A stretch of DNA of 64,000 nt from Kangiella geojedonensis (lineage in GTDB: Bacteria > Pseudomonadota > Gammaproteobacteria > Enterobacterales > Kangiellaceae): contig NZ_CP010975.1 of assembly GCF_000981765.1 (NCBI RefSeq), forward strand, positions 1,302,001-1,366,000, given 5' to 3'. Positions 53,408 to 63,777 of the stretch are shown in pieces (position 1 is the stretch's first letter; each line of letters starts with the position of its first letter). The notes under the pieces are model-generated. The model had not been told where the DNA came from and did not search any database. It was given only the letters and a program-made list of their open reading frames with translations. The position numbers and the translations under genes are program-made.

Positions 53408-53791
53408 TTAGCCCGACATTCTACCACCAAGCCAAGCCCCAACAAACACGAAAAGCATGCAAAGTACTAAATTTCCAAGAATATTCATGCCTGCCTTCAG
53501 CCAAACCTGCTGTTGCAGAAGATACAAGGTTTCGAGTGAAAATGTCGAAAAAGTCGTCAATGCGCCTAAAAAGCCTATCATTACGCCCTCTTTTAGGGTC
53601 ATGGAGACCTGTGCGTTTTGCCAGTAGCTGATTAAAAATCCGGCAAGGAAACAGCCGACAACGTTAGCGATTAGGGTTCCATACAAGAATTGCTCGCCTA
53701 GTAGCCACTCGGATAAGTCGCGAATTTTAAATCGAGCAATTGCCCCTAAAGCACCACCGGCACCAATCGCTCCAATTACTGTCCAGTTCAT
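53408..53791 (-). CDS. crcB: Fluoride channel CrcB/Fluc
   Basis: A 127-residue four-helix membrane protein that works as a dual-topology dimer to expel fluoride. Signatures: GGALGAIARFKI, the GTLIANVVGCFLAGF Asn-containing helix, and GFLGALTTFSTFSLE with the central Na+/F- polar track. Its ATG lies 5 bp after the rarA stop, so no room exists for a fluoride riboswitch, and it depends on upstream transcription. Confidence 0.95.
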   Translation of the reverse strand: MNWTVIGAIGAGGALGAIARFKIRDLSEWLLGEQFLYGTLIANVVGCFLAGFLISYWQNAQVSMTLKEGVMIGFLGALTTFSTFSLETLYLLQQQVWLKAGMNILGNLVLCMLFVFVGAWLGGRMSG

Positions 53792-53796
53792 GCCCT

Positions 53797-55137
53797 TCAG
53801 CTCCTTTTTAAAGCTTCTTCAGTTCTTTGCCTCAACCATGCCATTTTTTCTGCGATTTTTTTCTCTAAACCACGCGGCACAGGCTGGTAGTAGTCGACGG
53901 TTTGCTTTTCCTCTGGAAAGTAACTTTGGCCCGCGGAAAAAGCGTCAGGCTCATTATGGTCATACCGATACCCTTTACCATACTCTAAATCTTTCATCAG
54001 ATGTGTTGGAGCATTACGAATATGCATCGGCACTTCGTAAGTCGGTTCATTGCTAACGTCCTTGCGCGCTTGGTTATAAGCATTGTAAACAGCATTACTT
54101 TTGGGCGCACATGCTAAATAAAGAATGGCCTGAGCAATCGTCAACTCGCCTTCTGGGCTACCAAGTCGTTCTTGAACATCCCATGCATTTAGGGCCAAGG
54201 TTAAGCCTCTTGGATCGGCATTACCGATATCCTCACTGGCCATTCGAACCACTCGACGAGCAACGTACAAGGGATCACAACCACCATCAAGCATACGGCA
54301 GTACCAGTACAGCGCAGCATTTGGGTCACTCCCTCGAACGGACTTGTGAAGTGCGGAAATTTGGTCATAGAAGTGCTCACCACCTTTATCAAAGCGACGT
54401 AAAGACTGAGTGAGCGTCTCTTCTAATATTTTATTGTTAACGACTGGCTGCTGATCATCATCGGCCAGAGCCAACTCAGAGGCTAACTCTAGTATGTTGA
54501 GTAACTTTCTTCCATCGCCATCCGCGGCTTGTATTAATATCTCGGTAGCCTCTTCTTCAACCGATAAATTGATAGCTCCTAATCCATGCTCTTGGTCGCT
54601 GACCGCACGAGTGAGTAACTTCCTCAAGGCTGAGCTGGACAAGTCTTTTAAAACAAAGACTCTGGCTCGGGATAATAAGGCGTTATTTAACTCAAAGGAT
54701 GGGTTTTCAGTGGTCGCGCCTATAAAAGTGACCGTGCCGTTTTCAACATAAGGTAGGAACGCGTCTTGTTGTGCTTTATTAAAACGATGAACTTCATCCA
54801 CAAAAAGGAGTGTTTGCTTGCCTTGCGCCTGGTATTGCTTAGCTTCTTCAACGGCAGCACGAATATCTTTAACACCAGCCAAAACTGCTGAAATGGTAAT
54901 AAAGTGTGCATTTGAAGTATTAGCAATGAGTCGCGCTAAGGTTGTTTTGCCGGTGCCGGGAGGCCCCCAAAATATCATGGAGAAAGGTTTTTTTGCTTCA
55001 ATGGCTTGGTAAAGAGGTTTACCGGGACTTAGCAAGTGCTCTTGGCCAACATAGTCCTCAATTTGGTAAGGACGCATTCTGTCGGCCAAAGGGACATAAA
55101 CGTGTGAATCGTTAAAAAGCTGATCCTGCTGACTCAT
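53797..55137 (-). CDS. rarA: Replication-associated recombination protein A
   Basis: A 446-residue AAA+ ATPase (RarA/MgsA, the bacterial WRNIP1 homologue) acting at stalled replication forks. Walker A is [14 protein letters not shown] near residue 60, Walker [17 protein letters not shown] near 112, sensor-1 [14 protein letters not shown], then the C-terminal tetramerisation domain with [36 protein letters not shown]. It lies between lolA (15 bp) and crcB (5 bp). Confidence 0.96.
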   Translation of the reverse strand: MSQQDQLFNDSHVYVPLADRMRPYQIEDYVGQEHLLSPGKPLYQAIEAKKPFSMIFWGPPGTGKTTLARLIANTSNAHFITISAVLAGVKDIRAAVEEAKQYQAQGKQTLLFVDEVHRFNKAQQDAFLPYVENGTVTFIGATTENPSFELNNALLSRARVFVLKDLSSSALRKLLTRAVSDQEHGLGAINLSVEEEATEILIQAADGDGRKLLNILELASELALADDDQQPVVNNKILEETLTQSLRRFDKGGEHFYDQISALHKSVRGSDPNAALYWYCRMLDGGCDPLYVARRVVRMASEDIGNADPRGLTLALNAWDVQERLGSPEGELTIAQAILYLACAPKSNAVYNAYNQARKDVSNEPTYEVPMHIRNAPTHLMKDLEYGKGYRYDHNEPDAFSAGQSYFPEEKQTVDYYQPVPRGLEKKIAEKMAWLRQRTEEALKRS

Positions 55138-55152
55138 TAAAAAGTTTTGGTG

Positions 55153-55830
55153 CTAAGGTTCATCCTTAGCATTGTCCGCGACTTTGTTGCGATTATCAAT
55201 AACGTCGATGTCTTCAGGAGGACTAAATGCAAAATGGTCACTTGCAAAGCCAGGGTCTAGGTTGATCTCCGAAAACTCAATCGATGTCGTTTGACCAAGG
55301 TTATCACTAACTTGCAGTGCAATCAGTTGTTCACCCTCAAACTCCATGAGTAACCGTTCAAACAATGAATCTTCAGCCTTGGAGCTGAGTTGGAATAAGG
55401 TGGTATCGTCACGACTCGTAGCGATTTCAGCGACATTGTAGTTATCAACGATATCAACCTGATCTTTTGTTAAAATTGCTGCAGGTGTGGTTTCAAGACT
55501 AGCAGTCAGTTCAGAAACATTGATTTGCTCAATGTCACGGTCAAACTGCCATAAGTTCTCACCATCAGCCACAATCTCCTGCTCATACGGATCAACCACT
55601 ATCCAACGAAATTGCTTTGGACGTTGAAGCTCAAAGTAACCTGATGAACTGTCTAACACCGTATTAAACTCATCTCGGATCTCTTGGCTAAAGCTCGCTT
55701 TATAACTACTGATATTCTTTAGTTTTTCTTGCAACTTATGTGCAGCATCAGCCTGAACGTTCAAGCTGGCCACCAACAAGCTAATACCTAAAGTAAGAAT
55801 CCTAACTGCCTGTTCAAAGAGTGTTTTCAT
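55153..55830 (-). CDS. lolA: Outer-membrane lipoprotein carrier LolA
   Basis: A 225-residue periplasmic chaperone carrying lipoproteins from LolCDE to LolB. Signal peptide 1-27, then SYKASFSQEIRDEFNTVLDSSSGYFELQRPKQFRWIV, the LolA opening in which the conserved Arg of FRW is visible. The concave-barrel fold ends around residue 205, and a short acidic/Asn-rich tail extends beyond the usual length (E. coli 203). The ftsK-lolA gap is unusually long (225 bp) and contains the palindromic element at 55966. Confidence 0.93.
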   Translation of the reverse strand: MKTLFEQAVRILTLGISLLVASLNVQADAAHKLQEKLKNISSYKASFSQEIRDEFNTVLDSSSGYFELQRPKQFRWIVVDPYEQEIVADGENLWQFDRDIEQINVSELTASLETTPAAILTKDQVDIVDNYNVAEIATSRDDTTLFQLSSKAEDSLFERLLMEFEGEQLIALQVSDNLGQTTSIEFSEINLDPGFASDHFAFSPPEDIDVIDNRNKVADNAKDEP

Positions 55831-55965
55831 ATAAAACCTTTTGAGCCTTTATTAATTATCTACTGTTATACAGCCCTGAGACTGAATTTGACCTTAACAT
55901 TTAGCAGCAGATAATGAGTATTTTCAAATGATACTTGAGCGTTAGCGGCGCTGTAGATACGCGGC

Positions 55966-56024
55966 AAAAGATATTTTTCACGCGCAGTTTACAGACAGTA
56001 AATGAGCATTGGAAAATATCTTTT
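55966..56024. repeat. Nested palindromic element between ftsK and lolA
   Basis: AAAAGATATTTTTC (55966-55979) and GAAAATATCTTTT (56012-56024) form near-perfect outer arms. Inside, TTTAC/GTAAA flank a 5-nt loop (about 55988-56002). Further repeats (GCGTTAGCGGCGC upstream, GTAGCTACAAGTAAGCTAGC downstream) extend the structured region to about 55937-56050. It could be a dispersed repeat, or a transcript-processing or attenuation site inside the ftsK-lolA interval. Confidence 0.5.
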
Positions 56025-56055
56025 AACAAAGTAGCTACAAGTAAGCTAGCTCAAA

Positions 56056-58419
56056 TTAATCCTTGGGAGGTGGCGGCGCTAAAACCTCTCTCGCCCCGTT
56101 ACTGCCCATCTCAGACACAATTCCAGCGGCTTCCATTGCTTCAACCATGCGCGCTGCTCGGTTATAACCAATCTTCAGGCGACGCTGAATCCCGGAAATC
56201 GAGGCCCGACGGCTTTCTGTAACGATGGCTACAGCTTGATCAAACAGTTCATCCTGCTCGCTATCGCCACCGTCCATTCCTGGCATACCCGGTACTGGGA
56301 CTTCAGAGGTGCCACTGATCACTTCTTCAATATAATCCGGCTCACCACGCATTTTCCAGTCTTCAACCACGCGATGAACTTCGTCATCGTCAACGAAAGC
56401 ACCGTGAACACGAGTCGGGATATTGCTACCGCCGGGTAAATACAGCATGTCACCCATACCCAGAAGTTGCTCAGCACCGGTTTGATCAAGAACCGTACGT
56501 GAATCAATTTTTGACGATACTTGGAAGCCAATTCGTGATGGGATGTTCGCTTTAATCAAGCCCGTAATAACGTCAACCGACGGTCTTTGGGTGGCTAAAA
56601 TGAGGTGAATACCTGCTGCACGAGCTTTCTGAGCAATCCGAGCAATCAGCTCTTCAACCTTCTTACCTACGATCATCATCATGTCGGCCAACTCATCAAT
56701 CACAATAACAATCGATGGTAGCTTATCTAAGGTTGGTGGCTCTTCTTCTAAATCATCAGTCGGCTGCCATAATGGATCTTTAATGGGTTCGCCGGCTTTA
56801 ATCGCGTCTTTAACCTTTTTATTAAAGCCCGCTAAGTTACGAACACCCAACGCAGACATCAAGCGATAACGTCGTTCCATTTCGCCCACTGACCAACGCA
56901 AAGCATTAGCCGCATCTTTCATGTCAGTCACCACCTCACACAACAAGTGAGGAATCCCCTCATAAACGCTTAGCTCAAGCATTTTAGGGTCAATCATGAT
57001 CATGCGTAAATCTTCAGGCGATGACTTATAGAGCATACTGATAATCATCGCGTTCACACCAACCGACTTACCCGAACCCGTGGTACCGGCGACTAATAAG
57101 TGTGGCATTTTCGCCATGTTCACCACGACAGGATTACCCGCGATATCTTTGCCCAGCGCCATACTGAGAGGTGACTTTGACTTTTCGAATTCATCGCACG
57201 CTAACACTTCACGCAAGCGTACAATTTCACGACTTTCGTTGGGGATTTCGATACCAACATAGGTTTTGCCAGGAATCACTTCGACCACACGAACCGATAT
57301 GGTCGACAAGGAGCGCGCTAAATCTTTAGCCAGGTTTGAGATTTTGCTAACCTTTACGCCAGGCGCCAGCTCAAGCTCAAAGCGTGTAATCACAGGGCCT
57401 GGGTGCACTTCCATCACCTCAGCATCGACATTGAAGTCCTTTAGCTTCAACTCGACAAGACGGGACATTGCCTCCAAAGCTTCCTCAGAAAAGTGATTCT
57501 TCGGTGGTTCCGGCTCGTCGAGTAGCTCCATTCTGGGTAAAGGCCCCTCGCCTGCGCCTTCGAACAGCGGCTTTTGTCGTGTTTTCTTTTCGACTTTTGC
57601 GCTTGGTGGTACAGACGCTACTTTTGGCTCAATTTTGACCGGCTTACGGGTTTCACGCTTAGTCTTTTCTTGCTTAATAGCTTCTTTGCGCTTAACCACT
57701 ACCTGCTTAACTTCTTTCTCTTCTTTTTTCTTTTCTTTAAAGGAAGCATACCAATCTTTTAGATTGTTAATGGTAGTAATGGTCCAGCGACCAACGGTAT
57801 CCATAATTTTAAGCCATGAAATACCCGTAAATAAGGTCACGCCTGATAAAAATAAGGCAAGTAGAATTAGCGTAGTACCATACAAGCCTAATGAGCCAAT
57901 AATCAGTCCTACGATAGCTTTACCCAAAATACCGCCTGAGAAATAAACGATATCGGTTTGCTGGTGACAAACGTCAAGTCCGGCGATGCATTTATCGCCA
58001 AAGTGCTGATATAACAAACCAGCACCAGCAATAATCGCAATAATTAAACCTGCGCTTTTAATCAACCAAAAACTCTTAGGATGAGAAACCTCTTCTTTAC
58101 GCTCGGCGTAAACAAGGTAACCAAAATAAGCCACCACCAGAGGAATCAAGTAGGCTAAATAGCCAAAAAGATGCAAAAAGAAATCGGCAAACCAAGCGCC
58201 ACCTTTGCCCGCTGCATTTTGCACAGGCGCACCGCTACCGTTGGTAAAAGAACCGGGATCATTAGGGTTGTAGCTCAGCAAGGCCAATAATAAGAACAAA
58301 GCAATAGTGACCAGAATGATCATTCCGCCTTCGCTAAGTCTTTTACGGAGTATGGCTTTCGAATCTAACTGAGTATCTTTTTTCTTTGTTGCTGCTTGTT
58401 TTGTTTTAGTTTTACTCAA
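56056..58419 (-). CDS. ftsK: DNA translocase FtsK
   Basis: A 787-residue septal DNA pump that moves chromosome termini and activates XerCD at dif. Four N-terminal membrane helices (about 30-200), a basic/Pro-poor linker with Lys-rich runs (about 225-300), the RecA-like motor with Walker [16 protein letters not shown] near residue 445 and Walker [14 protein letters not shown] near 580, then the gamma winged-helix (about 720-785, [28 protein letters not shown]) that reads KOPS sequences. The linker is far shorter than in E. coli FtsK (1329 residues), which is common in this class. Confidence 0.97.
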   Translation of the reverse strand: MSKTKTKQAATKKKDTQLDSKAILRKRLSEGGMIILVTIALFLLLALLSYNPNDPGSFTNGSGAPVQNAAGKGGAWFADFFLHLFGYLAYLIPLVVAYFGYLVYAERKEEVSHPKSFWLIKSAGLIIAIIAGAGLLYQHFGDKCIAGLDVCHQQTDIVYFSGGILGKAIVGLIIGSLGLYGTTLILLALFLSGVTLFTGISWLKIMDTVGRWTITTINNLKDWYASFKEKKKEEKEVKQVVVKRKEAIKQEKTKRETRKPVKIEPKVASVPPSAKVEKKTRQKPLFEGAGEGPLPRMELLDEPEPPKNHFSEEALEAMSRLVELKLKDFNVDAEVMEVHPGPVITRFELELAPGVKVSKISNLAKDLARSLSTISVRVVEVIPGKTYVGIEIPNESREIVRLREVLACDEFEKSKSPLSMALGKDIAGNPVVVNMAKMPHLLVAGTTGSGKSVGVNAMIISMLYKSSPEDLRMIMIDPKMLELSVYEGIPHLLCEVVTDMKDAANALRWSVGEMERRYRLMSALGVRNLAGFNKKVKDAIKAGEPIKDPLWQPTDDLEEEPPTLDKLPSIVIVIDELADMMMIVGKKVEELIARIAQKARAAGIHLILATQRPSVDVITGLIKANIPSRIGFQVSSKIDSRTVLDQTGAEQLLGMGDMLYLPGGSNIPTRVHGAFVDDDEVHRVVEDWKMRGEPDYIEEVISGTSEVPVPGMPGMDGGDSEQDELFDQAVAIVTESRRASISGIQRRLKIGYNRAARMVEAMEAAGIVSEMGSNGAREVLAPPPPKD

Positions 58420-58515
58420 AATATTATCCTAAGTATTCTCTACCACCATTCTAATCGAAGTTTCAGCTATCTCAAGCATCATAATGCAAAAACGCCAATA
58501 AGGCCTTAACAACCA

Positions 58516-59019
58516 CTAGTCGTTTGATTTTTGGTCAGTTACCGGTAATAAGCTGGTCTCTTTAACCTCTTCCATCACCATGTATGAGCGCGAAGCTCTA
58601 ACCCCCGGTAAGGTGAGTAGCGTTTCCCCAAGTAGCTTCCGATATTCCTGCATATCGCCAACGCGCGCTTTCAATAGATAGTCGAAGTCACCAGAAACTA
58701 GGTGGCACTCCAAGATTTCGGGGATATTAGCTACCGCATTATTAAACTCAGTGAACATATGCGGTGAAGTATGCATCAAACGGATCTCTGCGAACACCAG
58801 CAAGGAGACAGATAACTTCTTAGGGTTTAGCTTTGCTAAATAGCCTTCGATAAAGCCATCACTTTCTAGTCTTCTGACTCGCTCCAAACAAGGTGTTGCA
58901 CTAAGCCCGACTTGCTTCGCTAACTCAACATTAGAGATCCGACCATTGTTCTGCAATTCACGCAGTATTCGGCGATCAATTCGGTCTAATATCTGCTTAC
59001 TGGCACTTTTAACTTTCAC
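58516..59019 (-). CDS. lrp: Leucine-responsive regulatory protein Lrp
   Basis: A 167-residue Lrp/AsnC regulator. The helix-turn-helix is ILRELQNNGRISNVELAKQVGLSATPCLERVRRLESDGFI, and the RAM domain contains ILECHLVSGDFDYLLKARVGDMQEYRKLLGE. Length and position upstream of ftsK match E. coli Lrp (164). It is divergent from alanine dehydrogenase, a common Lrp-controlled gene in other bacteria, so the shared 150-bp interval is a likely Lrp target. Confidence 0.93.
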   Translation of the reverse strand: MKVKSASKQILDRIDRRILRELQNNGRISNVELAKQVGLSATPCLERVRRLESDGFIEGYLAKLNPKKLSVSLLVFAEIRLMHTSPHMFTEFNNAVANIPEILECHLVSGDFDYLLKARVGDMQEYRKLLGETLLTLPGVRASRSYMVMEEVKETSLLPVTDQKSND

Positions 59020-59169
59020 AGAATAAAAACACTGTTTTTTGAATTAATAAAGATACTTATACTATAAAAAGCCAAACATTAGCAAATAAAACTGATGAAA
59101 CAGCACTATAATAGCGATTTTTACTGCCCCAGAAAGGGCTTAATTTAACCGTCAATTTGGAGCTATATT

Positions 59170-60303
59170 ATGTTGATCGGTGTACCTAAAGAAATCAAAA
59201 ATCACGAGTACCGCGCCGGTATGGTACCTGGCAGCGTTCGTGAAGTTATCGCACATGGTCATGAGGTGATCGTTGAAACAAATGCTGGTAGCGGCATTGG
59301 TTTTACGGATGACGATTATGTTGCGGCAGGCGCCACAATTGTTGATACCGCTGAAGAAGTATTTGCTAAAGCTGAAATGATTGTAAAAGTGAAAGAACCT
59401 TTAGCAGAAGAGCGCAAGCGTCTGCGTAAAGACCAGATTCTATTCACTTACCTTCACTTGGCTCCAGATATGCCACAAACTCAGGATCTGGTTGATTCTG
59501 GCGCTGTGTGTATCGCCTACGAAACGGTAACTGGCCGTACGGGTGGTTTACCACTACTAGCTCCAATGTCAGAAGTTGCTGGCCGCATGTCGATTCAAGC
59601 AGGTGCACAATGCCTTGAGAAATCTCGTGGTGGTTTAGGTATGTTGCTTGGTGGTGTTCCTGGTGTATCACCAGCCAAATGTGTCGTCATTGGTGCTGGT
59701 GTTGTCGGTAGTAACGCAATCCGCATGGCAGTAGGCTTGGGCGCACGCGTTGTGGTTCTTGACCGTAATGTTGATGCCCTCCGCCGTGTAACCTCAGAGT
59801 TTGGTTCACGCGTTGAAACGGTATTCTCAAGTCAAGAGTCGCTTGAGCAAGAAGTGACTACAGCAGATTTAGTTATCGGTGGCGTTCTGATTCCTGGCGC
59901 AGCAGCTCCAAAGCTTGTGACTGAAGAGATGGTTAAAAACATGAAGCCAGGCTCAGTTCTGGTTGACGTAGCGATTGACCAAGGCGGTTGTTTCGCCACT
60001 TCAAAAGCGACAACACACGCAGAACCAACTTACATTAAGCATGATGTAGTTCATTACTGTGTCGCTAATATGCCTGGCGCAGTGCCACGTACTTCAACAT
60101 TCGCATTGAATAACGTGACGCTACCTTACATCATCACTATTGCCAATAAAGGTTATCACGAAGCATTAGCGCGTGATCCACACTTATTGAATGGTCTTAA
60201 TGTATACAAAGGCAAAGTTACTGAGAAATCAGTCGCAGAGAACCTAGGATTTGAGTATGTCGATCCTAAAGATGCTCTAGAAATTAGTTATGACACGCTA
60301 TAA
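59170..60303 (+). CDS. ald: Alanine dehydrogenase
   Basis: A 377-residue NAD-dependent enzyme interconverting L-alanine and pyruvate + ammonia. N-terminal [20 protein letters not shown]; catalytic Lys in KVKEPLAEE near residue 75 and His in YLHLAPD near 96; NAD-binding [26 protein letters not shown] near 178; and the [18 protein letters not shown] segment with the catalytic Asp near 270. A good GGAG site precedes the ATG. Lrp is encoded divergently. Confidence 0.96.
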   Translation: MLIGVPKEIKNHEYRAGMVPGSVREVIAHGHEVIVETNAGSGIGFTDDDYVAAGATIVDTAEEVFAKAEMIVKVKEPLAEERKRLRKDQILFTYLHLAPDMPQTQDLVDSGAVCIAYETVTGRTGGLPLLAPMSEVAGRMSIQAGAQCLEKSRGGLGMLLGGVPGVSPAKCVVIGAGVVGSNAIRMAVGLGARVVVLDRNVDALRRVTSEFGSRVETVFSSQESLEQEVTTADLVIGGVLIPGAAAPKLVTEEMVKNMKPGSVLVDVAIDQGGCFATSKATTHAEPTYIKHDVVHYCVANMPGAVPRTSTFALNNVTLPYIITIANKGYHEALARDPHLLNGLNVYKGKVTEKSVAENLGFEYVDPKDALEISYDTL

Positions 60304-60314
60304 TTAGTGCCCAT

Positions 60315-60344
60315 AAAAAAGCCGCTCATTGAGCGGCTTTTTTT
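60315..60344. terminator. Rho-independent terminator after ald
   Basis: AAAGCCGCTC pairs with GAGCGGCTTT around ATT, with A6 before and T7 after. It can also close the convergent DUF2007 gene, whose stop lies inside the T-run. Its core is identical to the csp terminator at 62591. Confidence 0.9.
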
Positions 60345-60714
60345 ATATCTTTATCAAAGCAGCAAATACCATAATTACCACAATAATAAAGAAACTTGTG
60401 GTTAAAACCTTATACTGCGGTTCTTTCTCATACTGCCCTGAGTGTTGCTCAGAATCATCACCATCATTGTCATCAAATAGCTCAGCGTCTTCTTCATCGA
60501 CAAATGCCGCATTCCCCCATTCATCAATAATCGACTTGGCATCTTCAAGCTCCTCATCATTAACCCACACCTTAACGTTACCCATTGCAGCAGCTTCTCC
60601 AACAGCTCCTTGCATGTGGGCTCCGCGAACTTGCGCAAAAATACCGCTATTATTAAGTAGATCTGATATGAGCTGTGCATCTATGGCATCATCAGCGTGA
60701 TAAGCTATTTTCAT
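60343..60714 (-). CDS. DUF2007 domain protein with C-terminal membrane anchor
   Basis: A 123-residue protein. Residues 1-70 are the DUF2007 ('putative signal-transducing') domain: KIAYHADDAIDAQLISDLLNNSGIFAQVRGAHMQGAVGE...VKVWVNDEELEDAKSIIDEW. An Asp/Glu-rich linker (75-95) and one membrane helix (about 102-121) follow. The fold resembles small PII/ACT-like domains. The function is unknown. Its 3' end coincides with the terminator of ald. Confidence 0.85.
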   Translation of the reverse strand: MKIAYHADDAIDAQLISDLLNNSGIFAQVRGAHMQGAVGEAAAMGNVKVWVNDEELEDAKSIIDEWGNAAFVDEEDAELFDDNDGDDSEQHSGQYEKEPQYKVLTTSFFIIVVIMVFAALIKI

Positions 60715-60765
60715 GATTTCTTTGGTTATTCTATGACGTTGGGTTATTGAGGTTATTTATAACAT

Positions 60766-60792
60766 AAAAAAGCCACTCGGATGAGTGGCTTT
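60766..60792 (-). terminator. Rho-independent terminator of the LasA-like peptidase gene
   Basis: On the minus strand AAAGCCACTC pairs with GAGTGGCTTT around ATCC, then T6. Confidence 0.86.
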
Positions 60793-60826
60793 GAGTATGC
60801 ACCTTATTACAACACGCTGAGTACCC

Positions 60827-62359
60827 CTATTTATCAATAGTGACACTGTAGTTGCCAGCTCCTGAATACGAGTAAACAATAACTCGATAATAGCCAGCGT
60901 TAGCACTGTAGTTAATACTCTCCACAGAGGTCGGTGTTTCAGATATAGCCACCTGAGACCAGCCATTACCGTTCCAGCGCTCAAGCTTGATATCAAAGTC
61001 TGAACTGCTTGGCCCCGTCATATCGACCGATATAGTACCACCATTATAGTAGAACCAGCTCCCATCAGGCTCAATAGCACTGCCGCCATTATTGAGATAA
61101 CCTGTGTAGGTATCACCACCACCTGGAGGGGTTGCAGACACACCATAGTTGTATACATTTGACCAAGCGCAATACTTTTGCCCGCCTCTTTCTAGCCAAA
61201 AATAGTTACAGTCACCGTCATAGCTATCACGCCCCGTATCGACCTTGTAGCCAGACAGTTTAATCCCGTCTAAATGATAGAACTGACCGTTTCGCTTTAA
61301 AGAAAAGTGTAGATGTGGGCCACTCGATTGGCCTCCATTACACAAGGCTTGGTTGTAGCTATCAGCATAATTAGCAATTTTAGCATTCCGATTAACACTG
61401 GTGTTACTACCGTACTGAATATTTTCAAGGTGATAATAAGTTGTAGACCAACCATCATCATGGATCACTTCCATGAAACATGATGAGTGATACTTCACTG
61501 TGCCAGGTGCTGCCGCAGTTACCCAGATATGATTTAAGTTATCGCCCCAGCGACCACCGTCATTAAAGTCTAACGATGATTGCGGGTAACTACCACTACC
61601 AGTATTGGTATGAGTACCACCGTTACGCCACGTTTCACCGACCAGATAAGGTAATTGAAAGTAATTGTCGATATTAGCAATTTTCGACTGGCTCGCAGTG
61701 GTGGCCTTGACTTGATAATCGGCATTGCCAAACAGTTTATTGTAAGTTTGGCCGACCGCTATCACGGCTTTACTGTGTGCCGTTTCATTGGGCTTCAACG
61801 CTTGGTCTGCATTTGAGCTGTATTTTGGCAACAAAATCGCCTTAACGGCTTTAACTGCATCGCGGTCGGTTGTCAGTTTTTCATTAATTCCGGTATCGGC
61901 GAACGAGTGTCCTTTATAGAACTCTACAGCCAACTTTGAACTGATATCTTCCACCTGCTGACGAAAACCGACTTTACTGGATAAAACACCAAAAGGACGA
62001 TCCAGTTTCGCCACGGTTTTACTGTCAGTAACAACACCGCTCTCTTGCTCCATTAGAGCTATAAGCAATTTAGGGCTAATTGACGAATACCCTGCATAAT
62101 GGGAGATCACTTCAGCATGCTCCAATAAATGCGGAGCTTTTTCTTGCAAATAACTTTCTAGATCGAAGTTTAGCATTTCGTCATAATCATAGACGATTTG
62201 CTGCTTGGTTAAAGCATCATTAACGGCTTGTGTGACTTCTGTTTTATTGTCAGTTACCGCGATCGATGTTTTTGTATATGCTTCACTTGCTGGTGTGTAG
62301 GTGCCGATAGCTATAGCACTAACCAGCCCTAAGCTGATATAGACATGTTGTAGTTTCAT
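60827..62359 (-). CDS. Secreted LasA-like M23 metallopeptidase with PPC domain
   Basis: A 510-residue exported enzyme. Signal peptide (about 1-25), a propeptide (about 30-235) and an M23 catalytic domain (about 240-400). The catalytic domain has zinc ligands in GGTHTNTGSGSYPQSSLDFNDGGRW (His near 249, Asp near 262) and SGPHLHFSL near 348. The C-terminal pre-peptidase C (PPC) beta domain (about 425-510) ends YSGAGNYSVTIDK and is often removed or used in type II secretion. The layout matches staphylolysin LasA, which cleaves glycine-rich peptides, so bacterial cell-wall lysis or elastin-like substrates are likely. No gene is visible in the 62360-62590 interval upstream. Confidence 0.88.
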   Translation of the reverse strand: MKLQHVYISLGLVSAIAIGTYTPASEAYTKTSIAVTDNKTEVTQAVNDALTKQQIVYDYDEMLNFDLESYLQEKAPHLLEHAEVISHYAGYSSISPKLLIALMEQESGVVTDSKTVAKLDRPFGVLSSKVGFRQQVEDISSKLAVEFYKGHSFADTGINEKLTTDRDAVKAVKAILLPKYSSNADQALKPNETAHSKAVIAVGQTYNKLFGNADYQVKATTASQSKIANIDNYFQLPYLVGETWRNGGTHTNTGSGSYPQSSLDFNDGGRWGDNLNHIWVTAAAPGTVKYHSSCFMEVIHDDGWSTTYYHLENIQYGSNTSVNRNAKIANYADSYNQALCNGGQSSGPHLHFSLKRNGQFYHLDGIKLSGYKVDTGRDSYDGDCNYFWLERGGQKYCAWSNVYNYGVSATPPGGGDTYTGYLNNGGSAIEPDGSWFYYNGGTISVDMTGPSSSDFDIKLERWNGNGWSQVAISETPTSVESINYSANAGYYRVIVYSYSGAGNYSVTIDK

Positions 62360-62590
62360 TTTACCCCCTAAAATGTAAAGAATGAGTCCAGCGACGCTAG
62401 ACTTTTTGCAAAATTACATAAAAGTCAGTAATAGAAAACATTTTTTGGCCATCTAGATGTTAATAAGTCTGATTTTGAGATATGTGTATATTTTGTACAG
62501 TTTGATACGGATTAGATATTTCTAAATATTGCGAATGCAACAATATAGTTACTAAAAGAGAAATGAAATTGATGGATTAAGTGAAGACAT

Positions 62591-62617
62591 AAAAAAAGCC
62601 GCTCATTGAGCGGCTTT
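62591..62617 (-). terminator. Rho-independent terminator of the cold-shock gene
   Basis: On the minus strand AAAGCCGCTC-AAT-GAGCGGCTTT followed by T4 (A7 on the plus strand from 62591). The hairpin core is the same as after ald. Confidence 0.9.
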
Positions 62618-62641
62618 CTTAGAAACGTTTAAAGTATATAA

Positions 62642-62848
62642 TTATACTTTAGTAACGTTAGCAGCTTGAGCGCCTTTAGGGCCTTGCTCGATTTCGAACT
62701 CAACCTGTTGGCCTTCTGCTAAAGTTTTGAAGCCGTCACCTTGAATAGCGCGGAAGTGTACGAATACGTCTTCGCCAGCTTGCTGCTCGATGAAACCAAA
62801 ACCTTTAGACTCGTTGAACCACTTAACTGTACCAGTTACTTTTGACAT
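62642..62848 (-). CDS. Cold-shock domain protein (CspA family)
   Basis: A 68-residue single cold-shock domain that binds single-stranded RNA/DNA as a chaperone. RNP1 (SKGFGFIEQ) and RNP2 (DVFVHFRAI) are intact. TTGGAG precedes the ATG. Upstream lie 290 bp without a gene, shared with the divergent DsbA-family gene. A long structured leader is possible, with ACCC/GGGGT pairing around 62898-62910, but no classical cold box was recognised. Confidence 0.95.
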   Translation of the reverse strand: MSKVTGTVKWFNESKGFGFIEQQAGEDVFVHFRAIQGDGFKTLAEGQQVEFEIEQGPKGAQAANVTKV

Positions 62849-63138
62849 GATATTTCTCCAAAGCTAATTTGCTTAAAAATTAATGTTTGCGTCGAAAACC
62901 CCCTATGGGTCACTAACGCGGGTGTTACTGAGATAAAAACGGCATTAACTTAGATAACAAATAGCGGTGGTACGACAGTAAGTGATTCAAAGTCTGTACT
63001 TTTTAGCACTCGGGTGTAGCATCGAACATATGTATCTTTCGTGTTAGCTGTTATTTTAACCAGCGTGTGTAGAATACTATATACACAGGGGAAGTAAAGT
63101 ATTATTTTGTAGATTCATGCAACTGTCACTATTTTAAT

Positions 63139-63774
63139 ATGACTGTAAAACTCTTTTATTTTCATGATCCTATGTGCAGTTGGTGCTGGGGGTTTGCACC
63201 AACGTGGGAGCGCCTGCAAGCACGCTTAACTCAAGAACTCGAGTATAGCTTAAATATTGAATATATTCTTGGTGGTTTGGCCCCTGATAGCGACCTTCCC
63301 ATGCCTCAAGAGATGCAGGAAACCCTACAAAGCTACTGGCGACATATCGAAACATTGTTAGGCACCCAGTTTAACTATGACTTTTGGACCAAATGCCAGC
63401 CGAGACGTAGCACCTACCCTGCCTGTCGCGCGGTACTTGCCGCTAGCCAACAAAACCATGAAAAACACATGATTCGCGCCATACAGGAAGCCTATTATTT
63501 AAGGGCTATGAACCCATCTGATACCTCCACACTGGAGCAATTAGCTCGTGAACTTGAACTTAACACCGAACAATTTGCACGAGACTTGCGTTCCCCAGAG
63601 ACCGAGCAATTACTTAAGCAACAAATTGAGCAATATAGAAATCTTTCAGCAAACGGCTTCCCTTCCTTAGTGCTAGCCTTTGATTCAGAGCTTATTCCTA
63701 TAGCAATCGATTACCAGCGCGATGAAACCATGTTTGCTATGATAAAAGACACCCTAAAAGAAAAACTTAAGTAA
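63139..63774 (+). CDS. DsbA-family protein (FrnE-like cytosolic oxidoreductase)
   Basis: A 211-residue thioredoxin-fold protein with the active site CSWCWGFAP at residues 13-16 and an inserted helical domain (about 60-165), typical of the DsbA/FrnE/2-hydroxychromene-isomerase-like group. There is no signal peptide, so it acts in the cytosol. It is probably a thiol oxidoreductase or isomerase. The cis-Pro loop is NGFPSLVLAF near 175. The DUF1801 gene begins 3 bp after its stop. Confidence 0.87.
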   Translation: MTVKLFYFHDPMCSWCWGFAPTWERLQARLTQELEYSLNIEYILGGLAPDSDLPMPQEMQETLQSYWRHIETLLGTQFNYDFWTKCQPRRSTYPACRAVLAASQQNHEKHMIRAIQEAYYLRAMNPSDTSTLEQLARELELNTEQFARDLRSPETEQLLKQQIEQYRNLSANGFPSLVLAFDSELIPIAIDYQRDETMFAMIKDTLKEKLK

Positions 63775-63777
63775 TGT

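Noticed and set aside
53792-53830. Possible fluoride riboswitch for crcB
   Set aside because: Only 5 bp separate the rarA stop from the crcB start, so there is no leader to hold it.
55935-56222. 95-codon plus-strand ORF overlapping the 3' end of ftsK
   Set aside because: It reads across the palindromic element and then antisense to ftsK; no coding support.
63048-63063. CTG-N10-CAG sequence upstream of the DsbA-family gene, resembling a LexA box
   Set aside because: The interior is not TA-alternating and poorly symmetric; about sixteen chance matches to CTG-N10-CAG are expected in 64 kb.
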